Part shown: positions 36,344-44,680 of the stretch, in pieces | How the letters are laid out: the number at the start of each line of letters is the position of its first letter | Numbering within the stretch: position 1 is the first letter of the stretch | Source: Senegalia massiliensis | GTDB taxonomy: Bacteria; Bacillota; Clostridia; Tissierellales; SIT17 | Reading direction: 5' to 3' | DNA: 64,000 nucleotides | NCBI RefSeq assembly: GCF_900626135.1 | Contig: NZ_LR130786.1 | Location: 788,064-852,063 of the forward strand | The notes under the pieces: generated by a model | Database searches by the model: none | Told to the model about the DNA's origin: nothing | The model's input: only the letters and a program-made list of their open reading frames with translations | Program-made: the position numbers and the translations under genes

Positions 36344-37766
36344 ATGCAATAACTTTATTATCATTTTCTTGTTTATTTTCATCTTTTTTATCAATTGTTA
36401 TTCCAGTATATCCATAAATTACAGATATTATTGGATTCAATATATTAACAAAAGCAAACGGTGCATACATTAATGGATTTATGCCTAAAGTATTATGCAT
36501 AAAAGCACCACAAGTATTCCATGGAACTAATGGAGATGTAAGAGTAGCAGAGTCTTCTAATGCTCTAGATAAATTCCTTGCAGCTAAATCTCTTTCATCA
36601 TAGACATCTTTATACATTTTTCCTGTAATAACAAGTGCTAAATATTGGTCTCCTGTAACTAAATTAACTCCTATACCTGTTAATATTGTAGATAAAATAA
36701 GTGAACCTGTAGTATTTGCAACTGTTAATATTTTTTCAGCAATAGCGTAAAGCATACCTGTTTTCTCCATAACACCACCAAAACTAAGTGCTACAACTAT
36801 TAATGATACAGTCCACATCATAGAATCAAGGCCTCCACGTGTGAGCAAATCATCTACCGCTTGTACTCCTGTAGTAGATTCAAATCCATAATGTGCTGCA
36901 TTTATAATATCACCTAAATTTGCTCCTTGAAATGCGACAGCAAGTATACCTCCTGCAAAAACTCCCCCAAGAAGTCCCGGTATTGCTGGAACTTTAAGTA
37001 CAACCAATAGTATTACTATTATTGGTGCTATAAATAATATTGGAGATATAGTAAACTGATTTGATAATCCTTGTAAAATAGTATTAATTGTATCTACATT
37101 TGATACTGAGCCACTATATTTCATACCTATAATTCCATATAGTATTAAAGAAATTAAATAACTAGGTCCAGTTGTATACATCATATGTTTAACATGTTCA
37201 AAAAGATTTGATCCTGCCATAGCTGGTGCTAAATTAGTAGTATCTGATAATGGTGACATCTTATCTCCTGCATAAGCACCTGATATTATTGCTCCTGCTA
37301 CTATAGGCAAAGGTATTCCTAAACCTTCTCCTATACCAACTAATGCAATACCAACAGTACCTGCTGTTGTCCATGAGCTACCTGTAGATAAAGCAACTAT
37401 TGATGCAAGAATGGTACTTGCTACTAAAAATATACTTGGTGATAAAATTTTAAGTCCATAATAAATCATTGTAGGTACAACACCTGCTAATATCCAAGTA
37501 CCTATAAGCATACCAATTATAAGTAGTATAAGTATTGCTTGCATTGAAGATTGTATAGAATCAATTATTCCTTTTTCTATTGCATCCCATTTATATCCTA
37601 CCTTGACACTTATACCTGCTGCTACTATAGTAGCCATAATTAAAGGTATATGTGGATCTGCTTCATACACTTGAAGTGCAATTATTAATGCTCCTATTAA
37701 AAATAGAACTGGTACCATAGCTAATTTAAAACTCATTTTACTAGAATTATCATAGTCATCTGACAT
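36342..37766 (-). CDS. nhaC: NhaC-family Na+/H+ antiporter
   Basis: 474 aa, about twelve helices. NhaC blocks include STGSSWTTAGTVGIALVGIG, GAIISGAYAGDKMSPLSDTTNLAPA and LEDSATLTSPLVPWNTCGAF (in parts), the last typical of NhaC and related malate/lactate antiporters. It exchanges cytosolic Na+ for H+ (or a carboxylate). It suits a cell using sodium as coupling ion together with Nqr and AGCS. It lies next to the two-component genes but on a separate transcript. Ribosome site GGAGGGGGA. Confidence 0.92.
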   Translation of the reverse strand: MSDDYDNSSKMSFKLAMVPVLFLIGALIIALQVYEADPHIPLIMATIVAAGISVKVGYKWDAIEKGIIDSIQSSMQAILILLIIGMLIGTWILAGVVPTMIYYGLKILSPSIFLVASTILASIVALSTGSSWTTAGTVGIALVGIGEGLGIPLPIVAGAIISGAYAGDKMSPLSDTTNLAPAMAGSNLFEHVKHMMYTTGPSYLISLILYGIIGMKYSGSVSNVDTINTILQGLSNQFTISPILFIAPIIVILLVVLKVPAIPGLLGGVFAGGILAVAFQGANLGDIINAAHYGFESTTGVQAVDDLLTRGGLDSMMWTVSLIVVALSFGGVMEKTGMLYAIAEKILTVANTTGSLILSTILTGIGVNLVTGDQYLALVITGKMYKDVYDERDLAARNLSRALEDSATLTSPLVPWNTCGAFMHNTLGINPLMYAPFAFVNILNPIISVIYGYTGITIDKKDENKQENDNKVIA

Positions 37767-37917
37767 ACAAAAATCCCCCTCCTTTTATTTGTACATATTA
37801 TAACAAGAGGGTTACAAAAAAAATCAGAAACATTTATTAAAATTCAAAAATAAATAAGTAATTTTCTGAAAATAATATTTATCCAATAATATATTTAAAA
37901 ATTCCATTACTAAATAT

Positions 37918-38763
37918 TTAACTTCTAAATTCTTTTTCCGTCATTAAACTATCTATAAACTTTCTTATACTAATTCTTCCTCCTGTATCTCTTTTTCCTC
38001 TTATATAATCCATTTCTGATTTTACATCTTCAAAATTAAATAATGAATTATTATAATTAGTAAATGTTCCATTCATATAATCTTCTATTCCCAAATGTGC
38101 TAAATTAGATAATGCTTTATTTATTGCTCTTCTTATTCTCTGCTCAGAAGCATTCGGATTTCCACTTACTTTTTCACAAATTTCTTTTATTTTAAAATCA
38201 AATATACTCTTATCTTTTTCAATCAAAAATGAACAAATATTTATAATATCTTCTGCTCCCTTTTCTCCCATAATACCTAACTTATTTAATATATTCCTAA
38301 TTTCACTTAATTCATCATAATTTTGTTCTTTAAATTCATCTGAATTATCATTATCCATAAAAACATTTTTAATATTTTTTAATGTTCTTTTCATATTTAT
38401 AGATTCAATTAGGTTATTCATTACCTTTTTAATTTCTACAATATTTAATGGTTTAATTATAAAAAAATCAACACCCTTATTATATGCTTCAGATATCATA
38501 TCTTTTGAATTTACTTGTGAAACCATTATAAATTTCATTTCTAAGTTTAACTTTTTAATCCTATCTACTAATTGTATTCCATCTATATTGGGCATAAGTA
38601 AATCAACCATTACAATATCAGGTCTATATTTTTTTATTTCTTCTATTGCGATATCACTACTCGTAGAAAAACCTATTACATTTGCTAAATTATTATCTTC
38701 AATTATATTTTCTAATGACTTTATTATTCCTATATCATCATCAACAATATATAATTTTAGCAT
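37918..38763 (-). CDS. Response regulator, GlnL (YcbB) type
   Basis: 281 aa. The receiver domain (1-120) has acidic pocket Asp8-Asp9, phospho-acceptor Asp54 in MVDLLMPN and Lys104 in IIKPLN. The C-terminal ~140 residues (ILNKLGIMGEKGAEDIINIC onward) match the YcbB/GlnL DNA-binding domain rather than an OmpR or LuxR output. In Bacillus subtilis GlnK-GlnL controls glutaminase and a glutamine transporter. It is 4 bp downstream of its kinase. The target here may be a nearby amino-acid carrier such as AGCS at 47838; that link is inference. Confidence 0.85.
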   Translation of the reverse strand: MLKLYIVDDDIGIIKSLENIIEDNNLANVIGFSTSSDIAIEEIKKYRPDIVMVDLLMPNIDGIQLVDRIKKLNLEMKFIMVSQVNSKDMISEAYNKGVDFFIIKPLNIVEIKKVMNNLIESINMKRTLKNIKNVFMDNDNSDEFKEQNYDELSEIRNILNKLGIMGEKGAEDIINICSFLIEKDKSIFDFKIKEICEKVSGNPNASEQRIRRAINKALSNLAHLGIEDYMNGTFTNYNNSLFNFEDVKSEMDYIRGKRDTGGRISIRKFIDSLMTEKEFRS

Positions 38764-38767
38764 CTTT

Positions 38768-40021
38768 TCACTCCATCTCTTCTATTGGTATTGTTATAAT
38801 AAATTTTGTAGATTTAGAATTTGAACTTACTTCTATATTTCCTCTAAATTCTTTTTTAACAATATCATTTACAACAGTTAATCCTATTCCTCTTTTAATG
38901 TTACCTGAACCTTTATTAAATTTAGTAGAAAATCCTGATTCAAATATATAATTTATGTTACTTTCTTTTATACCCGGACCATTATCTTCTATTATAAATA
39001 CATGTTTATTATTTTCTTTAGTATATCTAAAATTAATAATTCCATTATTTTTTCCTATAGATTCTATTGCATTCATTATTAAATTTCTAAATACTGACAT
39101 AATATAGTAATGTTTATAGATATTAATATCTTCTTTTATGTAAACATTTAAATCTATATTCAAATTATTTTTTTCTATATACATATCAATATTTTTTTTC
39201 AAAATATCCATTATTGAATATAGAGTCATAAATTTATATCTTATTTTATCTTCCATAATAGATTCTATTCCATCAATTACTCTACTATAATTCTTCTTTA
39301 TTTCATGTACATCTTTAGATATCATAAGAGCCATTTTTTTATCATCATCATTCTCTAACTTTTCATATAAATTATAAGCATTATTCATCACATTTTCGAT
39401 ATAATTGTTATTCATATTCATATAATAAACTTCACTTTCTAACTCTGATGAAAGTATGACTAATCTTCTATATCTTTCTGCATGCTCCTTTTTTACTGTA
39501 AAAAGATTATAGTAATGTATAGATAATAATATTATAAAAGCAAGTCCTCCTCTAATTAAAGCTATTAATATTAGTGATTTTATATTTATTTCAAATCCTA
39601 TATCAGAATATATAAATATTCTAAATATAACCTCTGATAAATTAGCAAATAAATCACATAATACAACAGTTATAAACCAAAAGAAATGAGAAGTTTCTTT
39701 TCTCCTATAATATAAAAAATAATATGTTAATCCATATACAAGATGAAATATAACTTCAGGATAACTTTGTTTAAAAGCATATATGAAGGATTTTCCATCT
39801 AATGTCATAAACAAACTTCTGAAAATCACACCTGTCATTCCTGTAAATACTGATGTTATTATTGGATTAAGCCCTTTATATAAATTCAAAAGAACTGGAA
39901 AAATAACCAAAGAAAGCGTTATTCTAAAACCAACTATTATATAGCTTAGAGAAAAGAAAGAAAATATTACATCCATTAATGAAATATTTATTCTTTTTTT
40001 AAAGTTATTCCACTTAATCAT
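38768..40021 (-). CDS. Sensor histidine kinase, GlnK (YcbA) type
   Basis: 417 aa. Six N-terminal membrane helices (about 15-180) form an integral sensor. A short coiled linker leads to the phospho-acceptor region with ISKDVHEIKKN (His near 240) and an ATPase domain carrying NLIMNAIESI (N box), EDNGPGI (G1) and KRGIGLTVV (G2). Membrane-embedded sensing without an extracellular domain is typical of GlnK-like kinases. The ribosome site (GGATGTG) is weak. It lies just downstream of the 48-bp palindrome that ends the toxin-antitoxin-like pair. Confidence 0.88.
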   Translation of the reverse strand: MIKWNNFKKRINISLMDVIFSFFSLSYIIVGFRITLSLVIFPVLLNLYKGLNPIITSVFTGMTGVIFRSLFMTLDGKSFIYAFKQSYPEVIFHLVYGLTYYFLYYRRKETSHFFWFITVVLCDLFANLSEVIFRIFIYSDIGFEINIKSLILIALIRGGLAFIILLSIHYYNLFTVKKEHAERYRRLVILSSELESEVYYMNMNNNYIENVMNNAYNLYEKLENDDDKKMALMISKDVHEIKKNYSRVIDGIESIMEDKIRYKFMTLYSIMDILKKNIDMYIEKNNLNIDLNVYIKEDINIYKHYYIMSVFRNLIMNAIESIGKNNGIINFRYTKENNKHVFIIEDNGPGIKESNINYIFESGFSTKFNKGSGNIKRGIGLTVVNDIVKKEFRGNIEVSSNSKSTKFIITIPIEEME

Positions 40022-40045
40022 TTATAACACATCCATTATCTGTTA

Positions 40046-40093
40046 TAAATAATAATATTATGCATGCTTAAGCATGCATAATATTATTATTTA
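40046..40093. repeat. 48-bp perfect palindrome at the antitoxin stop codon
   Basis: Arms of 24 bp, 40046-40069 and 40070-40093, are exact reverse complements with no spacer and CTTAAG at the centre. The stop codon of the YgiT-type gene (40068-40070) is at the centre. A long hairpin or cruciform is possible. It may be a terminator between the TA-like pair and the kinase, but no pure T run follows on the minus strand. Confidence 0.8.
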
Positions 40094-40448
40094 AATATAC
40101 TTCTATCTCTCTTCTATCGAAGCTAAATATCCCTTCTTCTTCATATAGATTTAAATTATTAATATCTATAGAATGGATCAAATTTTTATCTTCAATAAAT
40201 AAATCATATATATTAGTTAAATCCATTTTTTTAGGTCTATTTTCAAATGATAGTTCTAAAAATAATTTAGATAGACTCTGTACAATATATACATCATATT
40301 TGCTAAATATAGTATCCCCACAACCTTCACATATTAATGCTCTAACTCCATAAAATCTTACTCTATATCTTCCCCAACCTGCTCTTACATCAGAAATACC
40401 TTCTTTTAATTCTTCACCGCATAAAAAACATCTTAATTTATTGTCCAT
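40068..40448 (-). CDS. YgiT-type zinc-finger protein, candidate antitoxin
   Basis: 126 aa. The N-terminal zinc knuckle has Cys7, Cys10, Cys40 and Cys43 (CFLC and CEGC) with GWGRYRVRFYGV between, as in YgiT/MqsA-like antitoxin N-domains. The C-terminal part (LSFENRPKKMDLTN onward) has no obvious helix-turn-helix. It overlaps the DUF4258 gene by 11 bp, in toxin-first order as in mqsRA. Its stop lies at the centre of a 48-bp palindrome. Confidence 0.78.
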   Translation of the reverse strand: MDNKLRCFLCGEELKEGISDVRAGWGRYRVRFYGVRALICEGCGDTIFSKYDVYIVQSLSKLFLELSFENRPKKMDLTNIYDLFIEDKNLIHSIDINNLNLYEEEGIFSFDRREIEVYLNNNIMHA

Positions 40449-40791
40449 TTTCTTCTTTCCTCCTCATAATTCCATCTACCATTTCCCATACATCTTCTTT
40501 GAAATGACAAACTGATATTACTAAAGGTGGTATTGCTAAAGCAACTACAGAATAATATTTAGGATCTTGTGATTTTGGTTGCTGAAATAAAAACTTTATA
40601 TCTTTACCATGATATTGTTTTTCTATAGGATCTCCAAGTGAAGCACTTCCCTCTACATCTTCAACTTCTATTCCCCTTTGACACATTCTTTCTATGGCAT
40701 GCTTACTATAATATAAAGAATCTCTTTTTGTAGATTCAATTATATAATCTTGTTCATTGCTAAATTCTTTTTTTACTAAATCTAATTCCAC
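40438..40791 (-). CDS. DUF4258-like protein, candidate toxin
   Basis: 117 aa. The central segment YSKHAIERMCQRGIEVEDVE, followed by strands with PIEKQYHGKDIKFLFQ and VVALAIPPLVISVCHF, is the DUF4258 fold related to RelE/MqsR-type RNases. GTG start with AAGGAGA 10 nt upstream. It is translationally coupled to the YgiT-like partner. Ribonuclease activity is a prediction from fold and context. The genes have no identifiable mobile element nearby. Confidence 0.75.
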   Translation of the reverse strand: MELDLVKKEFSNEQDYIIESTKRDSLYYSKHAIERMCQRGIEVEDVEGSASLGDPIEKQYHGKDIKFLFQQPKSQDPKYYSVVALAIPPLVISVCHFKEDVWEMVDGIMRRKEENGQ

Positions 40792-40889
40792 TTTAAGATT
40801 CTCCTTTCCTTAGCATAAGTTAATTTTATACTATTATTAAAACTAATACAATATTACAGATTAATATAAATTGGCTACTCTTATCAATC

Positions 40890-40916
40890 ACCAACTTTAA
40901 AAATATACATATAATA
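40890..40916 (+). promoter_or_regulatory. Candidate sigma-K-like promoter for the tandem peptides
   Basis: AC (40890-40891), 16 bases, then CATATAATA (40908-40916) fits the mother-cell sigma-K pattern AC-N16-CATANNNTA. The region is AT-rich, so a chance match is possible. The first peptide ATG is 48 bp downstream. Confidence 0.35.
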
Positions 40917-40963
40917 TATTAGAAACAAACTTACTTACATTATTTCTAAAGGAGGATTTAAAA

Positions 40964-41071
40964 ATGTCAGAAGTAAAAGGTGTTGGAAAAATATTTAAAG
41001 AAATTGACACTGAGTTGTTATTCTTCTTTCTACTTTTAGTTATTTTATTTAGTTACAACAGCACATATTAA
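40964..41071 (+). CDS. Small hydrophobic peptide (35 aa), tandem copy 1
   Basis: Reads MSEVKGVGKIFKEIDTE, then LLFFFLLLVILFSY and NSTY. One short, phenylalanine-rich helix is preceded by a charged tail. AAAGGAGGATTT gives a strong ribosome site. The second peptide gene follows after 13 bp with the same core D-x-ELLFFFLLLV-x-LF-x-Y. It resembles the small hydrophobic sporulation peptides of Firmicutes (YjcZ-like) only in general style. The family is not recognised. Confidence 0.72.
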   Translation: MSEVKGVGKIFKEIDTELLFFFLLLVILFSYNSTY

Positions 41072-41084
41072 AGGGGGTGAGGTA

Positions 41085-41165
41085 ATGTCTTGTTACGGAA
41101 AGGGCGTAGATTCTGAATTGTTATTCTTCTTCCTACTTTTAGTAGTACTATTCTGCTACTGCTAA
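41085..41165 (+). CDS. Small hydrophobic peptide (26 aa), tandem copy 2
   Basis: Reads MSCYGKGVDSE, then LLFFFLLLVVLFCYC-stop. It shares the core helix with the 35-aa peptide, but has cysteines at position 3 and at the C-terminus (CYC) that could form disulfides or coat cross-links. AAAGGGGGTGAGG precedes the ATG. It ends before a strong terminator. Coat or forespore-membrane location is a guess from size, composition and a sigma-K-like promoter upstream. Confidence 0.72.
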   Translation: MSCYGKGVDSELLFFFLLLVVLFCYC

Positions 41166-41185
41166 TTCAAATAAATAGAGGAATT

Positions 41186-41213
41186 AAAAATATGGGCATA
41201 TGCCCATATTTTT
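41186..41213. terminator. Bidirectional intrinsic terminator
   Basis: AAAAATATGGGC (41186-41197), loop ATAT, GCCCATATTTTT (41202-41213), serving the peptide genes and the convergent ABC operon. Confidence 0.88.
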
Positions 41214-41961
41214 AATTTTTAATTTTTTGTAACTTCACCCATTTACATAACCTATTTTCTATTATATCAATTAATTTAAAGATTCCAAAACCCATTATAC
41301 TCAAAGCTAATATACCACTAAACATCTCTAAATAATCTACAGTTATCCATTTATTCATTATAAAATAACCTATCCCATATTCAGTAGCAAAGTTCTCTGC
41401 ATAAAATAATACAGCAATACTTGTACCAATACTTATTCTTAGAGCTGTTATTATATTAGGCATTACTCCAGGTATTATCATATGTCTATATATTTGATAC
41501 TTAGAAAGTCCTAATGACCTTACTGAATAAAATAATTCATTAGATAATTCTTTTACTCCATCTCTAGTAGTTACGATAATTGGAAATATAATTATTACTA
41601 TTATTAAAACTACTTTTGACAAATCGCCAATTCCCAACAGTATCATAAATACTGGTAAAAATGCTATTTTAGGTACAGGATATAAAGTATAAATTATTGG
41701 TGTAATTAATTTATCTATTTTATTATTCATTCCTGTAATTAATCCAATGGTTACTCCAACAATTAAAGCTATTGAGGTAGATATAAATATTCTAAAAAGA
41801 CTTATTAATATATGTTTAGATAATGTCATAGGAAATAATTTTATAAAGGTTATAATAGCATCATGAGGTCTAGGAACTACAGGTAAATCTACTATAAAAT
41901 AAAGTATATACCAAAATAATAAAATTATTGTTATAGCATAAATATTTTTACTACTCTTCAT
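41212..41961 (-). CDS. ABC transporter permease (SsuC/ThiX-like)
   Basis: 249 aa, six helices, BPD_transp_1 fold. The cytoplasmic EAA loop, ELFYSVRSLGLSKYQIYRHMIIPGVMPNI in parts, contacts the ATPase. FAENFATEYGIGYFI is typical of nitrate/sulfonate/taurine-type permeases. It overlaps the ATPase gene by 11 bp and is the last gene of a three-gene importer. The SBP class allows thiamine precursors, sulfonates or similar small solutes as cargo; no riboswitch was found to decide between them. Confidence 0.88.
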   Translation of the reverse strand: MKSSKNIYAITIILLFWYILYFIVDLPVVPRPHDAIITFIKLFPMTLSKHILISLFRIFISTSIALIVGVTIGLITGMNNKIDKLITPIIYTLYPVPKIAFLPVFMILLGIGDLSKVVLIIVIIIFPIIVTTRDGVKELSNELFYSVRSLGLSKYQIYRHMIIPGVMPNIITALRISIGTSIAVLFYAENFATEYGIGYFIMNKWITVDYLEMFSGILALSIMGFGIFKLIDIIENRLCKWVKLQKIKN

Positions 41962-42691
41962 AATATCTATCCTCTTCTAAAAGTTTCCTTACTCTTAAAC
42001 ACATTTTATAAAATTCTATCTGATTTCTTGATTGTTCTTCCCCGAAATAAGGATTATTTATTATGCTTTTAACATTTCCATGATTCATAATAACAATTTT
42101 TTGTCCTAAAAATACTGCTTCTTCTATATTGTGAGTTACAAAAACTATAGTTAAAGGTTTATTTTTATATATTTTAAGTACAAGATTTTGTAATTTTTCC
42201 TTTGTCATTTGATCTAGTGCAGAAGTTGGTTCATCCATTAATAACAAGTCAGGATTTATAGCTAAAGCCCTACATATACCTACTCGTTGACTTTGCCCAC
42301 CACTTAATTCTATAGGATATTTATCCTTATAATCATATATTGATAACTCCTTTAATATACTTTCAACCTTCTCATTTATTTTTTCCTTAACTATTCCTCT
42401 AGCTTTTAGTCCTAAAGCTACATTCTCCCATACAGTTTTCCATGGTAATAACCCATGATTTTGAAGTATAACAGCAGTATTTTTTCTAATACCATTATTT
42501 TTAATTCCATCTATATATATACTTCCTTCGTCAGGAAAAACTAGACCAGCAACAGAATATAGTAATGTTGTTTTACCACAACCAGAAGCACCTATTATAG
42601 CACAAGTAGCATTTTTCTCTACAGATAAATTCATCTTATTTATAGCTACTTCATCACCATATTTTACTACTAAATCTTTAACCTCTATCAT
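41951..42691 (-). CDS. ABC transporter ATP-binding protein (SsuB/ThiZ-like)
   Basis: 246 aa. Walker A GASGCGKTT near 35-43, Q-loop LQNHGLLPW, signature LSGGQSQR, Walker B LLLMDEPTSALD, and the H-switch in VTHNIEEA. These are intact, so it should hydrolyse ATP for the importer formed with the neighbouring permease and lipoprotein. LLPWKTVWENV is typical of the taurine/nitrate/HMP subfamily. Its start overlaps the lipoprotein stop by one base. Confidence 0.93.
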   Translation of the reverse strand: MIEVKDLVVKYGDEVAINKMNLSVEKNATCAIIGASGCGKTTLLYSVAGLVFPDEGSIYIDGIKNNGIRKNTAVILQNHGLLPWKTVWENVALGLKARGIVKEKINEKVESILKELSIYDYKDKYPIELSGGQSQRVGICRALAINPDLLLMDEPTSALDQMTKEKLQNLVLKIYKNKPLTIVFVTHNIEEAVFLGQKIVIMNHGNVKSIINNPYFGEEQSRNQIEFYKMCLRVRKLLEEDRYYEE

Positions 42692-43593
42692 TAATCCAAA
42701 AACTTCCCTTCTACCATATCATCATATTCAATATTTATCTTTTCACCATTCACTTTTTCAACCCATTGAATAACTTTATTCATATACTCAGAAGAAGGCA
42801 ATCTAGCCATATTATATTCAGGCATGTCAATATTATCTATTATTTCAGGATTTAATTCTAATTTATCTATCAATATTCTCCTAGATTCTTTCTCATTTTC
42901 TTTAATATATTTTACTCCTTTATTATACGCTCTATGAAATTTTGATATAGCTTCTTCCTTCTCAGAAATTGCATCATAAGTAAATACCATTGCCTCAGGT
43001 GTGAATTCTTCTTTATTTTCATATACTCTCTTCTCTAATCCTCCTAATTCACCCATAGATGCCATAGGCTCAGGAATTATTGCCATATCCATCTTTCCTG
43101 ACTTAATCATTTCTAAACGTGTTGGAATCTCAGGTATAAATATCTTATTCATTTCATATTTAGAAGATAAATATTGTTCAGATAAGAAATTAGATACACT
43201 TACTTCCATCATACCTATATCAATAGTTTCTTTTTCTTCAAATCCTTTCTTTACAAGAAACGGAAATTTCCCATCTGTACTAGTAGTTATTTTTATCTTA
43301 AAATCATTATTAATATTATTAACAAAAGCAATAAGATCTGTCATAGCTCCATCTAATTGTCCACTCTGTAATGCACTTTCTCTATTAACTGCATTTGTAT
43401 ATACTTTTATATCCATATCTAAATTTTCTTGTTCAAAATATCCTATTTCTTCAGCTACAAATATTGGAGCTGAATCAACTGCTGGCATTACTCCTATTTT
43501 TAATGATGAAATCTCTTCTTCATTATTATTACAACCTACAATAGTAAATATAATACTAGTAATTAATAAAACCATTAATATTTTTTTATTCAT
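42691..43593 (-). CDS. NMT1/THI5-like solute-binding lipoprotein
   Basis: 300 aa. Signal peptide with lipobox IVGC (Cys21, the lipid anchor), then a periplasmic-binding fold: LKIGVMPAVDSAPIFVAEEIGYFEQENLD and ALQSGQLDGAMTDLIAF (in parts) are typical NMT1/SsuA elements. It captures the solute outside the membrane and hands it to the permease at 41212. Related proteins bind sulfonates, hydroxymethylpyrimidine or riboflavin precursors; the specificity here is open. Confidence 0.9.
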   Translation of the reverse strand: MNKKILMVLLITSIIFTIVGCNNNEEEISSLKIGVMPAVDSAPIFVAEEIGYFEQENLDMDIKVYTNAVNRESALQSGQLDGAMTDLIAFVNNINNDFKIKITTSTDGKFPFLVKKGFEEKETIDIGMMEVSVSNFLSEQYLSSKYEMNKIFIPEIPTRLEMIKSGKMDMAIIPEPMASMGELGGLEKRVYENKEEFTPEAMVFTYDAISEKEEAISKFHRAYNKGVKYIKENEKESRRILIDKLELNPEIIDNIDMPEYNMARLPSSEYMNKVIQWVEKVNGEKINIEYDDMVEGKFLD

Positions 43594-43714
43594 ATATTTC
43601 TCTCCTCTATGATAATTTTAAAACACATAATCTATTTTATAACTTATAAATATATTTGGCAATAATGTATCAATTACTTTATAATATATTTAGCACTAAA
43701 AAAGGAGGTGTAAC

Positions 43715-44638
43715 ATGATTCATTCTAAAACTATTACAACAAATATTAACAGAAAAAATATTAAAGATATTTGGATTGCTTCAAGACCTTTATCTTTAAC
43801 ACTAGCTTTATATTCTACTACATTAGGTATTGTAATTGCATATAATGAAAGGTTCTTATTTAAATCTGAATTTATAGCTATGGATATATGGAAAATATTC
43901 TTAGTAACTATTGCTGGATTACTTATCCAAACTGCAACTAATTTTATAAATGATTTTTTTGAATGTGAATATAAATATAGAGAACAAAGTGATATCAAAT
44001 ATAAATTTTTAGGTAAACAAAGGACAAAATTTGATATATTAATCTTTTTATTAGGAATTGGATGTTTTCTTATAACTATGGGAATTGGTCTTTATATAAT
44101 GTTAATTTCTACACCTAAGCTTATGATAATAGGATTAATAGGAGTTATAGGAGGATATTCATATACTGGAGAACCTATAGTTTATAAAAAAAGAGGACTT
44201 GGAACTCCTTTATCATTTATTTTAATGGGACCATTAATGGTATTTGGAAGTTATTTAGTTTTTTCTGAACATTTTTCATTAAGTCCAATAATTATAGGAC
44301 TTCCAGTTAGTTTAATGATACCTTTATTAATGATGAGTAATGAAATAAGAGATTATAAAAGAGATAAATCTCTAGGTATAAATACTTTAACAGTAAGAAT
44401 GGGTTATAGATTTGGAAAAATATTATTTTTAACTTTATTAATCCTACCTTATTTTTTAACGACTTTATATGTATTATTAAATATTTTACCAATATGGACG
44501 TTATTTATATATTTAACCATACCCTTAGCTATAAAATCCTATAAAAATGTATCTGTATCAAAAAAAGAAGGTGTCCCTATCACAAATAAACTCCATCTTA
44601 TATTCGGATTAATAACTATAATTTCATTAATTATATAA
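43715..44638 (+). CDS. UbiA-family prenyltransferase, MenA-like
   Basis: 307 aa, about eight helices. The first metal motif is NFINDFFECEYKY, where a glutamate takes the place of the usual third Asp-type ligand (NDxxExE); the second is NEIRDYKRDKSLGINT. Between them, GGYSYTGEP is typical of MenA (1,4-dihydroxy-2-naphthoate prenyltransferase) relatives. It would attach an isoprenoid chain to an aromatic acceptor in the membrane. No other menaquinone gene is in the window, so a quinone, a heme side-chain or another acceptor are all open. Ribosome site AAAGGAGGTG. Confidence 0.82.
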   Translation: MIHSKTITTNINRKNIKDIWIASRPLSLTLALYSTTLGIVIAYNERFLFKSEFIAMDIWKIFLVTIAGLLIQTATNFINDFFECEYKYREQSDIKYKFLGKQRTKFDILIFLLGIGCFLITMGIGLYIMLISTPKLMIIGLIGVIGGYSYTGEPIVYKKRGLGTPLSFILMGPLMVFGSYLVFSEHFSLSPIIIGLPVSLMIPLLMMSNEIRDYKRDKSLGINTLTVRMGYRFGKILFLTLLILPYFLTTLYVLLNILPIWTLFIYLTIPLAIKSYKNVSVSKKEGVPITNKLHLIFGLITIISLII

Positions 44639-44640
44639 AA

Positions 44641-44672
44641 ATAAAGGAATCGCACATGCGCGATTCCTTTAT
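44641..44672. terminator. Bidirectional intrinsic terminator
   Basis: Perfect 13-bp arms ATAAAGGAATCGC (44641-44653) and GCGATTCCTTTAT (44660-44672) between the convergent prenyltransferase and YfcC genes. Confidence 0.9.
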
Positions 44673-44680
44673 CATATATA

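Noticed and set aside
43001..43612. Plus-strand frame of 203 codons opposite the solute-binding lipoprotein gene
   Set aside because: The opposite strand encodes a clear lipoprotein with lipobox; this frame has no family-like motif.
43594..43714. TPP riboswitch before the NMT1-type ABC operon
   Set aside because: None of the conserved TPP aptamer blocks could be read in the short leader.
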